Under the pieces are notes generated by a model. That model saw only the letters and a program-made list of their open reading frames with translations, was not told the DNA's origin and ran no database searches. Below, in pieces: positions 18,064 through 26,660 of a stretch of 64,000 nt of DNA. Both the position numbers and the translations under genes were made by a program. Where the stretch lies: contig NZ_ARYK01000011.1 of assembly GCF_000685275.1 (NCBI RefSeq), positions 1 to 64,000 on the forward strand. Reading direction: 5' to 3'. How positions within the stretch are numbered: position 1 is the stretch's first letter; every line of letters begins with the position of its first letter. The DNA comes from Hyphomonas johnsonii MHS-2 (GTDB taxonomy: Bacteria; Pseudomonadota; Alphaproteobacteria; Caulobacterales; Hyphomonadaceae).

Positions 18064-19041
18064 ATGACCAAATTACCGATCATCAAAGTCCGGGACGTCA
18101 TCTTTCCCAGACTGCAGGCGCCTGACCTCGATGCGATGGAAGCCTTCCTCCTCGATTTCGGGATGCTGCGGGCACGCCGAACGCAAGACACGCTTTATAT
18201 GCGCGGCGCAGGCGCGGCACCGTTCGTCCACGTGACCCATTTGGGACCGGCTGGATTTCGCGGATTTGCCTTTGAAGCAGCTTCACGCGAGGACCTCGAG
18301 AAAATTGCGGCATCTGACGGCTTTTCCAAGATCGAGGAGCTCGATTCGCCCGGGAAGGGCTGGCGAACGGTTGCCATCGACCCGATTGGCCTGGAGGTGG
18401 AGGTCGTATTCGGGATAGAACAAGCGCCCCCCAGCGAGGCTATTGAAGCGCGCAAGCTCAATATGGGAACCCGATTTCAGCGGATCGGGGAAGCACAACG
18501 CATCGGGCGGGGCCCCAGCCGCATCAAACGGTTCGGCCACCTGCAACTCAACGTTCCGGACCCGCAGGCCTCTTTCACATGGTATCATGAGCGTTTCGGG
18601 ATCCTGATCTCCGATACGATCGACCTGGCCCCGAATACGCCCGTCGCCATGTTCAATCGGTGCGACAAGGGAGGCGAACCGGCCGACCATCATACGATCC
18701 TGTTCACCAACAGTGCGTCGACCACCAACGCGATTCCCGGGCTCAATCATGTGTCCTGGGAGGTGTTCGATTTCGACGACGTGCTGGCAGGGCACGAATA
18801 CCTGGAAGCAAAGAAGCGAACTGCCGAGTGGGGCGTAGGTCGCCACCTGCTCGGAAGTCAGGTCTTTGATTACTGGAGCGACCCCTGGGGACATATCCAT
18901 GAGCATTGGACAGACGGCGACCAGCTTGATGCTTCGACGCCGGCTGGCTCACATGGCTTGCATGACGCTGCAGCCAGCCAGTGGGGACCGGATGTGCCCG
19001 AATCATACCGGCGGACAAGCGCGAAAGTGGTTGCAGGATGA
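18064..19041 (+). CDS. VOC-superfamily extradiol-type dioxygenase
   Basis: Two-module vicinal-oxygen-chelate protein of 325 aa, as in BphC/catechol 2,3-dioxygenases. The three Fe ligands of extradiol enzymes can be placed in the second half: H159 (RFGHLQLNV), H229 (GLNHVSWEV) and E280 (WGHIHEHWTDGD). Predicted role: meta cleavage of a catechol-like ring with O2. ATG 18064 is preceded by GAAAGG; the much longer upstream frame is out of family. It overlaps the flavin hydroxylase start by 4 nt. The hydroxylase, dioxygenase and FAH-type hydrolase form a classic hydroxylate-cleave-hydrolyse series. Confidence 0.85.
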   Translation: MTKLPIIKVRDVIFPRLQAPDLDAMEAFLLDFGMLRARRTQDTLYMRGAGAAPFVHVTHLGPAGFRGFAFEAASREDLEKIAASDGFSKIEELDSPGKGWRTVAIDPIGLEVEVVFGIEQAPPSEAIEARKLNMGTRFQRIGEAQRIGRGPSRIKRFGHLQLNVPDPQASFTWYHERFGILISDTIDLAPNTPVAMFNRCDKGGEPADHHTILFTNSASTTNAIPGLNHVSWEVFDFDDVLAGHEYLEAKKRTAEWGVGRHLLGSQVFDYWSDPWGHIHEHWTDGDQLDASTPAGSHGLHDAAASQWGPDVPESYRRTSAKVVAG

Positions 19042-20714
19042 TGGTCGACATTCCCGTTCTCATCGTCGGAGGTGGGCCCGTTGGCCTTATGGGGGCTCAT
19101 CTTTTCGACCAACGGGGCATCTCGGCACTTGTCGCCGAGCGGTATCCCGGGCGGCTCGGAGCACCCAAAGCACACGCATTGAATGCCCGTTCGCTTGAAA
19201 TCTGTTGCGCCGCTGGTCTGCCCATGGACGACATTCACGCTGCGAGGACGGCCGCAGATGAGGGGGCATTCGTCAGGTTTGTCACCAATCTCTCTGGCCA
19301 GGAGATCGGGCGCTTGCCCTATGAACGGCAGGACGATGCCGTGCGTGAGTACACGCCATGGCCGCTGATAAACATACAACAACCCAGGTTCGAACGGATC
19401 CTGGAGAAAGAACTGGAGGGCAAGTCACATGTGCGCTTGCAGCGCCAACTGGAATGGCTCGGCTGTGACGCTGTTACCGACAGTGTTGTATCACGCCTGC
19501 ATGACCATGCCTCCGGCCAGGACATCACGTTGCGGAGCCGCTACCTGATTGGCGCAGATGGTGCTGCAAGCCAGGTGCGGGACGCGGCCGCGATCACCAT
19601 GAAAGGTCCGGGATCACTCGCGCACAATGTTTCAATTCATTTTGAAGCTGATCTCAGCGAAGTGGTGAAAGACCGCCCAGCGATCCTCTATTTCATGTTC
19701 GGACTTGGAACCGGAACTGTGCTGATCGCCTATGACATCAAGAGCACGTGGGTGCTGATGCATTCCTACAACCCGGCACGTGAATCGTACGACCATTTTG
19801 ACACGTCCACCTGCGAGCGGCTTGTGCGTCAGGCGATCGGGCGGGATGTACCCTTTACGATCAAGGGCATAAATCCATGGACGATGGCGGCCCAGGTCGC
19901 GAGTGAGTACCGATCCAGGAATATATTTCTCGCAGGAGATGCAGCGCATCGCTTTCCGCCGTCCGGCGGTCTTGGACTGAACACCGGCCTCGCCGACATA
20001 GAAAATCTCGCATGGAAGATCGCTGCAGTCGAGCGCGGGGAGGCGGGTGATCGCCTGCTGAACACCTATGATGAAGAACGCCGGTATGTTGCCAAGACCA
20101 ATACCGGACAGAGCGTGGCGAATTCGATGCGGATGCGTGTGTTGCTGCAGGCTCTCGGCCAGGAGTTCGGAAAGGACCTTGATGGTGCCGGCCTGAGCGC
20201 CTCCCTTTCAGACCCATCCCGGAAGTCGGCAATCGATGCAGCGGTCCTTCACCAGAAGGAACACTTCGACAGCCTACGCCTGCAACTGGGATACATCTAT
20301 GGCGACAAGCGCGACATGGACGAAGGGAGCCCTATAGACCGCTATGAGCCGAAAGCGGTCGTCGGGGCATACCTTCCGCATACGCTTTTGGATACCGGGC
20401 GATCTACTCACGATCTTGTCGAGCCTGTCGGTCTGACATTGATCGCAGCGCCAGATGCTGAAGTTCTCGCCGATGAGGCGTGGGACTTCGACATGCCTGT
20501 GACGGCGAAAATCGAGGGGCGTGATTTCGAAGTCAGCGGGGCGCCCTGGTGGCAGCGCATGGGTATCGGGCGAGATGGCTGGCTCCTTGTCAGGCCAGAC
20601 CGCCACATTCTGCTCGTTGGAAAGGCTCTGACATCCGGCACGGCGACTTTGATAGCGCAGTCAGTTTCCGAATGGTCGGGCGGCGCCGTGCACCCATGCG
20701 CGGAGGTCGCGTAA
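19038..20714 (+). CDS. FAD-dependent aromatic hydroxylase
   Basis: Class A flavin monooxygenase of 558 aa. Motifs: PVLIVGGGPVGLMGAHLF (Rossmann), the DG block YLIGADGAASQVRDAAA, and FLAGDAAHRFPPSGGLGLNT (FAD GD motif). After about residue 380 comes the thioredoxin-like C-terminal domain usual for phenol hydroxylase/MhpA relatives (DRHILLVGKALTSG near the end). ATG 19038 overlaps the stop of the dioxygenase gene (ATGATG), and its own stop overlaps the SDR start (TAATG). Predicted to form the catechol used by the dioxygenase. Substrate not determined. Confidence 0.88.
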   Translation: MMVDIPVLIVGGGPVGLMGAHLFDQRGISALVAERYPGRLGAPKAHALNARSLEICCAAGLPMDDIHAARTAADEGAFVRFVTNLSGQEIGRLPYERQDDAVREYTPWPLINIQQPRFERILEKELEGKSHVRLQRQLEWLGCDAVTDSVVSRLHDHASGQDITLRSRYLIGADGAASQVRDAAAITMKGPGSLAHNVSIHFEADLSEVVKDRPAILYFMFGLGTGTVLIAYDIKSTWVLMHSYNPARESYDHFDTSTCERLVRQAIGRDVPFTIKGINPWTMAAQVASEYRSRNIFLAGDAAHRFPPSGGLGLNTGLADIENLAWKIAAVERGEAGDRLLNTYDEERRYVAKTNTGQSVANSMRMRVLLQALGQEFGKDLDGAGLSASLSDPSRKSAIDAAVLHQKEHFDSLRLQLGYIYGDKRDMDEGSPIDRYEPKAVVGAYLPHTLLDTGRSTHDLVEPVGLTLIAAPDAEVLADEAWDFDMPVTAKIEGRDFEVSGAPWWQRMGIGRDGWLLVRPDRHILLVGKALTSGTATLIAQSVSEWSGGAVHPCAEVA

Positions 20715-21493
20715 TGAAACTCGGAATAGAAGGAAAGAAGGCGCTGGTGTGCGCGTCTTCAAAAGGCCTGGGCTATGCGTGTGCGCTTGCGTTGTCGCGG
20801 GAAGGCGCGCGGGTCACGATCAATGGCCGCGACGAAGCAACGCTTGGTTTGGCAAGAGACAGCATCGAATCAGAGACCGGGCATCCTGTCGACATGATCG
20901 TTGCGGATGTCAGCTCGCAGGAAGGGCGGGAGCGCATCGTCGAGACAAGTCAGGATACCGACATATTGGTCAATAATAATGGTGGCCCGCCGCCAGGTTC
21001 CTTTGAAAACTGGAGCGAAGAGGATTGGACTGGGGCGGTTCAGGCAAACATGATCCCTGCCTTGATGCTGATCAAAAACCTGTTACCTGGCATGCGCTCG
21101 CGCGCGTTCGGTCGGATCGTCAACATTACCAGCGCAATGGTGAAATCTCCCCGGGCACCGATGGCGCTTTCAGCGGCCGCCCGCACAGGACTGACTGCGG
21201 CGTGCAAGGCGATCGTGCCTGAGATTGCGCGCGACAATGTCACGATCAACTTCATGCTTCCTGAACGTTTCGACACTGACCGCCAGGTCGGCATGGCAAA
21301 GCTGTTGGCAAAGCGGCGGCAGATATCCTACGCCGACGCCCGGATCGAGATTGCCAATTCGATTGCTGCGCGCCGCTTCGGCCGCCCAGACGAGTTCGGG
21401 GCGACATGCGCGTTCCTTTGCAGTGAGCATGCGGGGTTCATTTCCGGTCAGAATATTCAGCTTGATGGAGGATCCTATGCCGGCCTGTTTTGA
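20714..21493 (+). CDS. Atypical SDR family oxidoreductase without YxxxK
   Basis: Rossmann-fold short-chain dehydrogenase-like protein of 259 aa. The cofactor loop is CASSKGLG (13-20), followed by NNNGGPPPG and the catalytic-strand block GRIVNITSAMVKSPRAP. S140 is in place, but the expected Tyr and Lys are S153 and R157 (ALSAAARTGL), so the normal proton relay is missing. A subgroup with the NNNGGPPPG block and this substitution is commonly annotated as 3-oxoacyl-ACP reductase; its chemistry is not established. The C-terminus (GQNIQLDGGSYAGLF) is normal. It overlaps both neighbours, so it is a full operon member. Confidence 0.85.
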   Translation: MKLGIEGKKALVCASSKGLGYACALALSREGARVTINGRDEATLGLARDSIESETGHPVDMIVADVSSQEGRERIVETSQDTDILVNNNGGPPPGSFENWSEEDWTGAVQANMIPALMLIKNLLPGMRSRAFGRIVNITSAMVKSPRAPMALSAAARTGLTAACKAIVPEIARDNVTINFMLPERFDTDRQVGMAKLLAKRRQISYADARIEIANSIAARRFGRPDEFGATCAFLCSEHAGFISGQNIQLDGGSYAGLF

Positions 21494-23057
21494 CCGAGCC
21501 TGTCGGCCGCCCCGGAAAGCCCGCAGCGCGCCTCTATTCGGCTCAGCACTGATGGCGCTCTTCCTGACGAGCCTGGTGGCGGCCTGTTCATCGCCTGCGA
21601 CGAGGGCGGGAGAACCGGTCGATCCGGTAGAGGCGGCTGAACGGGCAGTGCCCAACATCATTATCCTTCTGGCGGACGACATGGGATGGAATGACGTTGG
21701 TTTCCACGGGAGCGAAATCCGGACACCCAATCTCGACCGCCTGGCCGCAGAAGGTGTCGTCCTCGACCGGTTCTATGTGCAGCCAACATGCAGTCCCACA
21801 CGGTCTGCGCTGATGACCGGGAAGGCGGCCTTTCGCCTCGGCGTCTTTGCGCCGCTGTCGAAAAACAACGCCACAGGCCTTCCGATCAGCGAGACCCTGC
21901 TGCCGGAATACTTGAAGACAGCGGGATACAGCACCGCGTTAACCGGAAAGTGGCACCTCGGGGCGCGTCACAGGGCCTATCTTCCGAACCAACGGGGCTT
22001 TGACTATTTCTACGGAAACCTTACCGGCGGAATTGGGTATTGGGACCACGTCCATGGAGGCGGGTATGATCTCCAGCGTAATGGGGTGGCTGCCCGGGAT
22101 AGCGGCTACATAACGGACCTGATCGGTCATGACGCAAGGAGAGTCATCCGATCACGCAAGGCAAATCAGCCTTTCTTCCTGTATGTCGCGTTCAACGCCC
22201 CGCACCTTCCAAATGAGGCGCCCGAGCAAGCGATTGCGCAATATGGCCCGATCGACCGGCAGGACCGGCGTGTTCATGCCGCCATGGTAAGTGAACTGGA
22301 CCGGCAGGTCGGGCAGATCCTCGATACACTGGAAGACGAAGGAATCCTGGACAACACGCTCATCTGGTTCATGAGCGACAATGGCGGGCTCATCGAGGCG
22401 CCGCAATCTGTCCGGAACATGACAGACGCCGAGAGGCGGGCGCACCTCGAGACGCAATATGGCGTGCCGGTGTCCCAGCGCTTCCTCGATTTCGTTCGCA
22501 TCAACCAGACCGAAGGCGGGTCCGACAATGGGCCATTGAAAGGCGGGAAAGGAACCGTGTGGGAAGGTGGGACGCGGGTTCCGTCCGTCGTCTACTGGAA
22601 GGGGACGCTGGCGCCGGGGCACCGGCCCGACATGGTGACGGTCCAGGATGTCCTGCCGACCCTCCTGTCGGTTGCGGGCCTTGCGAAACCCGCTGCGCCG
22701 ATTGATGGGCGGGACGTCTGGCCTCTCATCCAGTCCGGGGCCACGCCTGATGAACGCGCCTATGTGGTTCAGGCGCGTCATGGCGGCCTGGACCTCGCTT
22801 TGTATCAGTATCCATGGAAACTCGTTCAGCCATCAACAGGAGCGGCCATGCTGTTCGATGTCGAGGCGGACCCTTCAGAGAGCAGGGACCTTGCAGCAGA
22901 CTATCCCGACATTCTGGCCGCTCTTCAAAAAGTCCTGACCGACTTTCCACGAGGGAGAGACGTCGCCGAACCGTTCGACAGGATCATGCAGGATCCGGAC
23001 TTTTTCGGCGGCGAAGAAGACCGTGTGCCCTGGGCGGACCAGGTGGTTGACGACTGA
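21477..23057 (+). CDS. Sulfatase (formylglycine-dependent), predicted lipoprotein
   Basis: Alkaline-phosphatase-fold sulfatase of 526 aa. N-terminal lipobox LVAAC at C37 predicts an outer-envelope lipoprotein. The active site is complete: metal Asp pair D67/D68 (LLADDMGWND), the formylglycine signature C105-S-P-T-R109, GKWHLG (K158, H160) and MSDNGG. C105 must be oxidised to formylglycine, and a matching FGE is encoded at the end of the same cluster (26661). The start ATG at 21477 has GGAGG 5 nt upstream and lies 17 nt inside the SDR gene. Predicted to remove sulfate from an imported or surface-bound organosulfate; aryl or alkyl specificity is not readable. Confidence 0.92.
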   Translation: MPACFDRACRPPRKARSAPLFGSALMALFLTSLVAACSSPATRAGEPVDPVEAAERAVPNIIILLADDMGWNDVGFHGSEIRTPNLDRLAAEGVVLDRFYVQPTCSPTRSALMTGKAAFRLGVFAPLSKNNATGLPISETLLPEYLKTAGYSTALTGKWHLGARHRAYLPNQRGFDYFYGNLTGGIGYWDHVHGGGYDLQRNGVAARDSGYITDLIGHDARRVIRSRKANQPFFLYVAFNAPHLPNEAPEQAIAQYGPIDRQDRRVHAAMVSELDRQVGQILDTLEDEGILDNTLIWFMSDNGGLIEAPQSVRNMTDAERRAHLETQYGVPVSQRFLDFVRINQTEGGSDNGPLKGGKGTVWEGGTRVPSVVYWKGTLAPGHRPDMVTVQDVLPTLLSVAGLAKPAAPIDGRDVWPLIQSGATPDERAYVVQARHGGLDLALYQYPWKLVQPSTGAAMLFDVEADPSESRDLAADYPDILAALQKVLTDFPRGRDVAEPFDRIMQDPDFFGGEEDRVPWADQVVDD

Positions 23058-23084
23058 GCGGGACACCCCAGGAAGGACGACGGT

Positions 23085-24083
23085 TTGTACACATTGTATG
23101 GTGCGCTTGGATCCCCTTACTCCATGAAAATGCGGGCGCTTTTGAGATATCGCCGCCTGCCGCATATATGGGCGCATGGAAAATCTGCAGCGGCCGCGCG
23201 TAAGCAGGTCAAGGTGCCGGTCATCCCGATTCTTGAAATGCCGGACGGGACATTTCGCAACGACTCCACGCCACTCATCTACGAACTTGAGGCAATTCAC
23301 CAGGCGAGATCGGTCGTTCCCGTTGACCCGGCAGCTGCCTTCCTCGCGCACCTGCTGGAGGACTTCGCGGACGAATGGATGACAAAGGCGATGTTCGCCT
23401 ATCGGTGGCTGGATCCGGTTGGCAGTGTTCAGGTAAGCAGATGGCTCTCATTCGATGCGCTTGAGGGGGGCGGCCTGCAGCAGAGCCAGGCCCATGCTGA
23501 GGCTTTCAGGAAACGCCAGGTCGACCGCATTGGACTCGTCGGCTGTACGCCCGGGAATTTCGCTCTGATCGAGGCAACGACGCGGGGTGTGCTTGCCGCG
23601 CTGGAAGCGCATGTGGTTGACGGGACCTGCTTCTTTGGCGACCGCCCGAGTCTCGCTGAGTTTGCCCTGTTTGGGCAGATATCCCAGCTCGGGACTGATC
23701 CTGCCTCACAAAAAATGATGCAAGGCGACTATCCCTATACGTATCGATGGCTTTTGCACATGGATGACATGTCTGGCTGCGAAGGTGACTGGCACGGCCC
23801 AGCGGACTTCACGCCGCAGGTGGTCGAGCGATTGCTGGCCATCGTGGGCGAAGTTTACCTTCCATTCCTGGTGTCCAATTCTAGGGCAATTCTGGCAGGG
23901 TCGGAAGAATTGTCCCTATCTGCAATGGGATGCACATATACCCAACCGGTCTTCAGGTATCAGATGAAGTGCCTGGCAGAAATTCGCAGGCATTATGCGA
24001 AGATTCCCGCGTCTGAAAAAGCAACCCTGACGGAGCTTCTCCAGAGAACTGGATGTCTGGACTACGTGCAGGAGGCAGCCTGA
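23085..24083 (+). CDS. Glutathione S-transferase-like protein
   Basis: Protein of 332 aa with an N-terminal thioredoxin/GST fold (LYGALGSPYSMKMRALLRYR, then VPVIPILEMPDGTFRNDSTPLIYELE, the cis-Pro and Glu/Ser glutathione-binding segment) and a helical C-terminal region longer than in ordinary GSTs. TTG start with GGAAGGA about 9 nt upstream. It follows the sulfatase by 27 bp. In aromatic clusters such proteins isomerise or dehalogenate ring-cleavage products, or conjugate electrophilic intermediates; which applies here is unknown. The long C-terminal extension resembles a group of uncharacterised GST-N proteins. Confidence 0.78.
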   Translation: MYTLYGALGSPYSMKMRALLRYRRLPHIWAHGKSAAAARKQVKVPVIPILEMPDGTFRNDSTPLIYELEAIHQARSVVPVDPAAAFLAHLLEDFADEWMTKAMFAYRWLDPVGSVQVSRWLSFDALEGGGLQQSQAHAEAFRKRQVDRIGLVGCTPGNFALIEATTRGVLAALEAHVVDGTCFFGDRPSLAEFALFGQISQLGTDPASQKMMQGDYPYTYRWLLHMDDMSGCEGDWHGPADFTPQVVERLLAIVGEVYLPFLVSNSRAILAGSEELSLSAMGCTYTQPVFRYQMKCLAEIRRHYAKIPASEKATLTELLQRTGCLDYVQEAA

Positions 24084-24183
24084 CTGAACCTGAATCCTTT
24101 TTAGTGGCCAGCGGGACGACTCTGCAAGTTCGCCCGCCGCAGCCTCATGACAACAGCCATTGCGATGAGAGAGGTACCCTGCA

Positions 24184-24978
24184 GTGCGAGAATTCCTTCA
24201 AATAGAAAATACCGGCCATGTGCGGACAATTTCGCTCAACAGGCCGGAGCGGAAGAATGCGCTCAATGATGAGCTGGCATGGGCGATCGTGCAGGCGATC
24301 GAAGCCGCGGCATCCGATGACTCCGTGTGGGTGGTAGCTCTGAAGGGGGCGGGGGATGCGTTCTGTTCAGGGCTTGATCTGTCGGGCAATACACCCTTTT
24401 CGGCCCTCACTCCGCAAACCGCCCTGATTGACGATCTGCACTGGGTTGGCCGGTTTCTCCTGTCCATCAGGAAGCTGTGCGACAAGCCGGTTGTCGGGGG
24501 GATAAATGGCGCTGCTGTTGGAGCGGGCCTTGGCCTCGCAATGGCGACGGACGTCCGGTTGGTAAGCCGGAACGCCAAACTCATTGCCGGTTACACCCGT
24601 ATCGGCGGGTCGCCGGATGCTGGGCTCACGATCACACTCACAGAGGCCATGGGCTATGAAAAGGCGCTGCGCTTCATGATGGAAAACCGGACGGTCGACG
24701 GCGCGGCAGCGGTCGATCTGGGGCTCGCTGGTGAAGTGGTAGACGCGGCCGACTTTGAAGCTCGACTGGAAGAATACTGCCAGGAGCTCTGTCAATGGTC
24801 GCCCATTGCCCTGCGCCTTCTCAAACGGGGGTTGGTCAAGGCGCTGGAGTCTTCCGACATGGAACAGCAGCTTCGCTATGAATTGGCAAACATCCGCAGG
24901 GCATTTGCAAGTGAGGACGCAAGGGAAGCGCGCCAGGCGTTTTCCGAGAAACGTATTCCGGTTTTTGAAGGGCGGTAG
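24184..24978 (+). CDS. Crotonase-fold enzyme, PaaG-like active site
   Basis: Enoyl-CoA hydratase/isomerase superfamily protein of 264 aa. Oxyanion-hole segments are present (GDAFCSGLDLSG and GGINGAAVGAGLGLAMATD). The two catalytic Glu of true hydratases are absent: the position in GGCELA is Gly, and the one in QPE is Tyr. Instead D145 lies in GSPDAG, the position of the catalytic Asp in the isomerase PaaG (PDSG). So isomerisation or another CoA-thioester reaction is more likely than hydration. GTG start at 24184. The next gene, an acyl-CoA synthetase, starts 9 bp after its stop. Confidence 0.87.
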   Translation: MREFLQIENTGHVRTISLNRPERKNALNDELAWAIVQAIEAAASDDSVWVVALKGAGDAFCSGLDLSGNTPFSALTPQTALIDDLHWVGRFLLSIRKLCDKPVVGGINGAAVGAGLGLAMATDVRLVSRNAKLIAGYTRIGGSPDAGLTITLTEAMGYEKALRFMMENRTVDGAAAVDLGLAGEVVDAADFEARLEEYCQELCQWSPIALRLLKRGLVKALESSDMEQQLRYELANIRRAFASEDAREARQAFSEKRIPVFEGR

Positions 24979-24986
24979 GACACATC

Positions 24987-26606
24987 ATGAAATGGCATTT
25001 CGCTGACGTACTGGAGACGGTTACCGCCCTCGTGCCCGACCACCCCGCGCTTGTTTCCGATCATCGGGTCCGAAGCTGGCGAGCCTATGAAGACCGCGCC
25101 TCGCGGCTCGCAAAGGCGCTTGTTTCGTCCGGTCTGGAACCTGGTGCAAAAGTTGCCATTTATGCCCGGAATTCCAGTGAATTTCTCGAAGCCCAGTTTG
25201 CTGTCTTCAAGGCGCGGGCTGTGCCGGTCAATGTGAACTACCGGTATGTCGAAGATGAACTCAGATACTTGTTCTGCAATGCTGATGTTGAAGCTGTCTT
25301 CTTTGATGCAGGATTTGCCGCGAGGCTGGCGGCGATACAGGATGATATCCCGCGGCTGAAGCTAAAGGTCGTGATCGGCGATGCGCCGGGCCTGGGCCTG
25401 CCAGACGCGGAGCCGTACGAGCAGCTCGTCTCCCGCCATGAGCGCCTGGATCGTCTGCGCTACGATGAGACGGATCGTTACATGTTGTATACAGGCGGGA
25501 CGACCGGCATGCCGAAGGGGGTCGTCTATGAACATAAGGGCCTGATCACGGGTCTATTGGGAACACTGCTTGGCCCCGACACGCCAGTGACGCCTGAGGT
25601 GCTGATTGAGCGGGTCCGGCAACTGGCAGCCAGCGGGGAGGGGCCCGTATCGATGCCGGTCTGTCCACTCATGCATGCGACGGGTATGTGGATCGGTGCA
25701 TTTCGGGCGCATTTTCTTGGCGGTGCAGTGGCGACTCTGGACAGTGAAGTGTTCGATCCGCATGCTGTCTGGTCTTTCATTGAGCGTCACCGGGTGAGCG
25801 CAATCGCGATTGTCGGAGATGCCTTTGCGCGGCCGCTGCTCGCAGCGCTCCAGGAGGCCGACGAGCAAGGCCGTCCATACGACGTATCCGCTCTGAGGTC
25901 GATTGGATCGTCGGGGGTCATGTTTTCATCCGAAGTCAAAATGGGGTTGCTCGCCTACGCAGATGTCCAGATCCGCGATGCCATAGGTTCGACCGAGGGA
26001 AGCATGGGGGCTTCAATTGTCTCGAGGCAATCGCCGCCAGGGCAAACCGCGCAGTTTGCGTTCAATCGCACGACCCGAGTGTTCAACGAAAGGGATTTGG
26101 ATGTCACTCCAGGTTCGGATGAAATCGGAATGATCGCCAATGGTGGCTTCGTGCCGGTCGAATACTACAAGGATCCTGAAAAGAGCGCCCGAACATTTCG
26201 GGAGGTTGGCGGTCAGCGCTACGCGTTTTCAGGTGACTTTGCAAAGGTCGCTGCGGACGGCACCTTGATCCTGTTGGGGCGCGGTTCGAACTGCATCAAC
26301 ACAGGCGGTGAAAAAGTGTTTCCCGAGGAAGTCGAGGAGGCCCTCAAGGGGCATGACTCAATCTGGGACGCCCTGGTTGTTGGGGTGCCGGATAAGCGGT
26401 TCGGGGAAAAGGTGGTTGCGGTTGTGTCACCCGCGCCCGGCATGTGTGTCGATACCGATGCCGTTGACGCGTTCGTCCGCCAGCGTATCGCAGGATACAA
26501 AACGCCTCGGAAAGTGATTGAAGTTGCAGACATTCGCCGGGCGGACAATGGCAAGGGTGACTATGGATGGGCAAAGGCCATCGCACTCGAGGTATTGGAA
26601 AATTGA
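24987..26606 (+). CDS. Acyl-CoA synthetase (AMP-binding enzyme)
   Basis: ANL-superfamily ligase of 539 aa activating a carboxylic acid to its CoA thioester with ATP. Motifs: P-loop-like YTGGTTGMPKGV, SSGVMFSSEVK region, IGSTEGSMG (A5), YAFSGDFAKVAADGTLILLGRG (A7/A8 with Asp and Arg), INTGGEKVFPEEVE (A8) and a C-terminal Lys in NGKGDYGWAK (A10). It belongs to the medium/aryl/steroid-acid type group rather than the acetyl-CoA synthetases. It supplies substrate to the crotonase encoded just upstream. The CoA route indicates that a side chain or ring fragment is degraded as a thioester. Confidence 0.9.
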   Translation: MKWHFADVLETVTALVPDHPALVSDHRVRSWRAYEDRASRLAKALVSSGLEPGAKVAIYARNSSEFLEAQFAVFKARAVPVNVNYRYVEDELRYLFCNADVEAVFFDAGFAARLAAIQDDIPRLKLKVVIGDAPGLGLPDAEPYEQLVSRHERLDRLRYDETDRYMLYTGGTTGMPKGVVYEHKGLITGLLGTLLGPDTPVTPEVLIERVRQLAASGEGPVSMPVCPLMHATGMWIGAFRAHFLGGAVATLDSEVFDPHAVWSFIERHRVSAIAIVGDAFARPLLAALQEADEQGRPYDVSALRSIGSSGVMFSSEVKMGLLAYADVQIRDAIGSTEGSMGASIVSRQSPPGQTAQFAFNRTTRVFNERDLDVTPGSDEIGMIANGGFVPVEYYKDPEKSARTFREVGGQRYAFSGDFAKVAADGTLILLGRGSNCINTGGEKVFPEEVEEALKGHDSIWDALVVGVPDKRFGEKVVAVVSPAPGMCVDTDAVDAFVRQRIAGYKTPRKVIEVADIRRADNGKGDYGWAKAIALEVLEN

Positions 26607-26660
26607 AACAGATGGAGGTTGAGGCGTGTCGTTTGTGCTGACCGTCTCGGGACACAGGAA

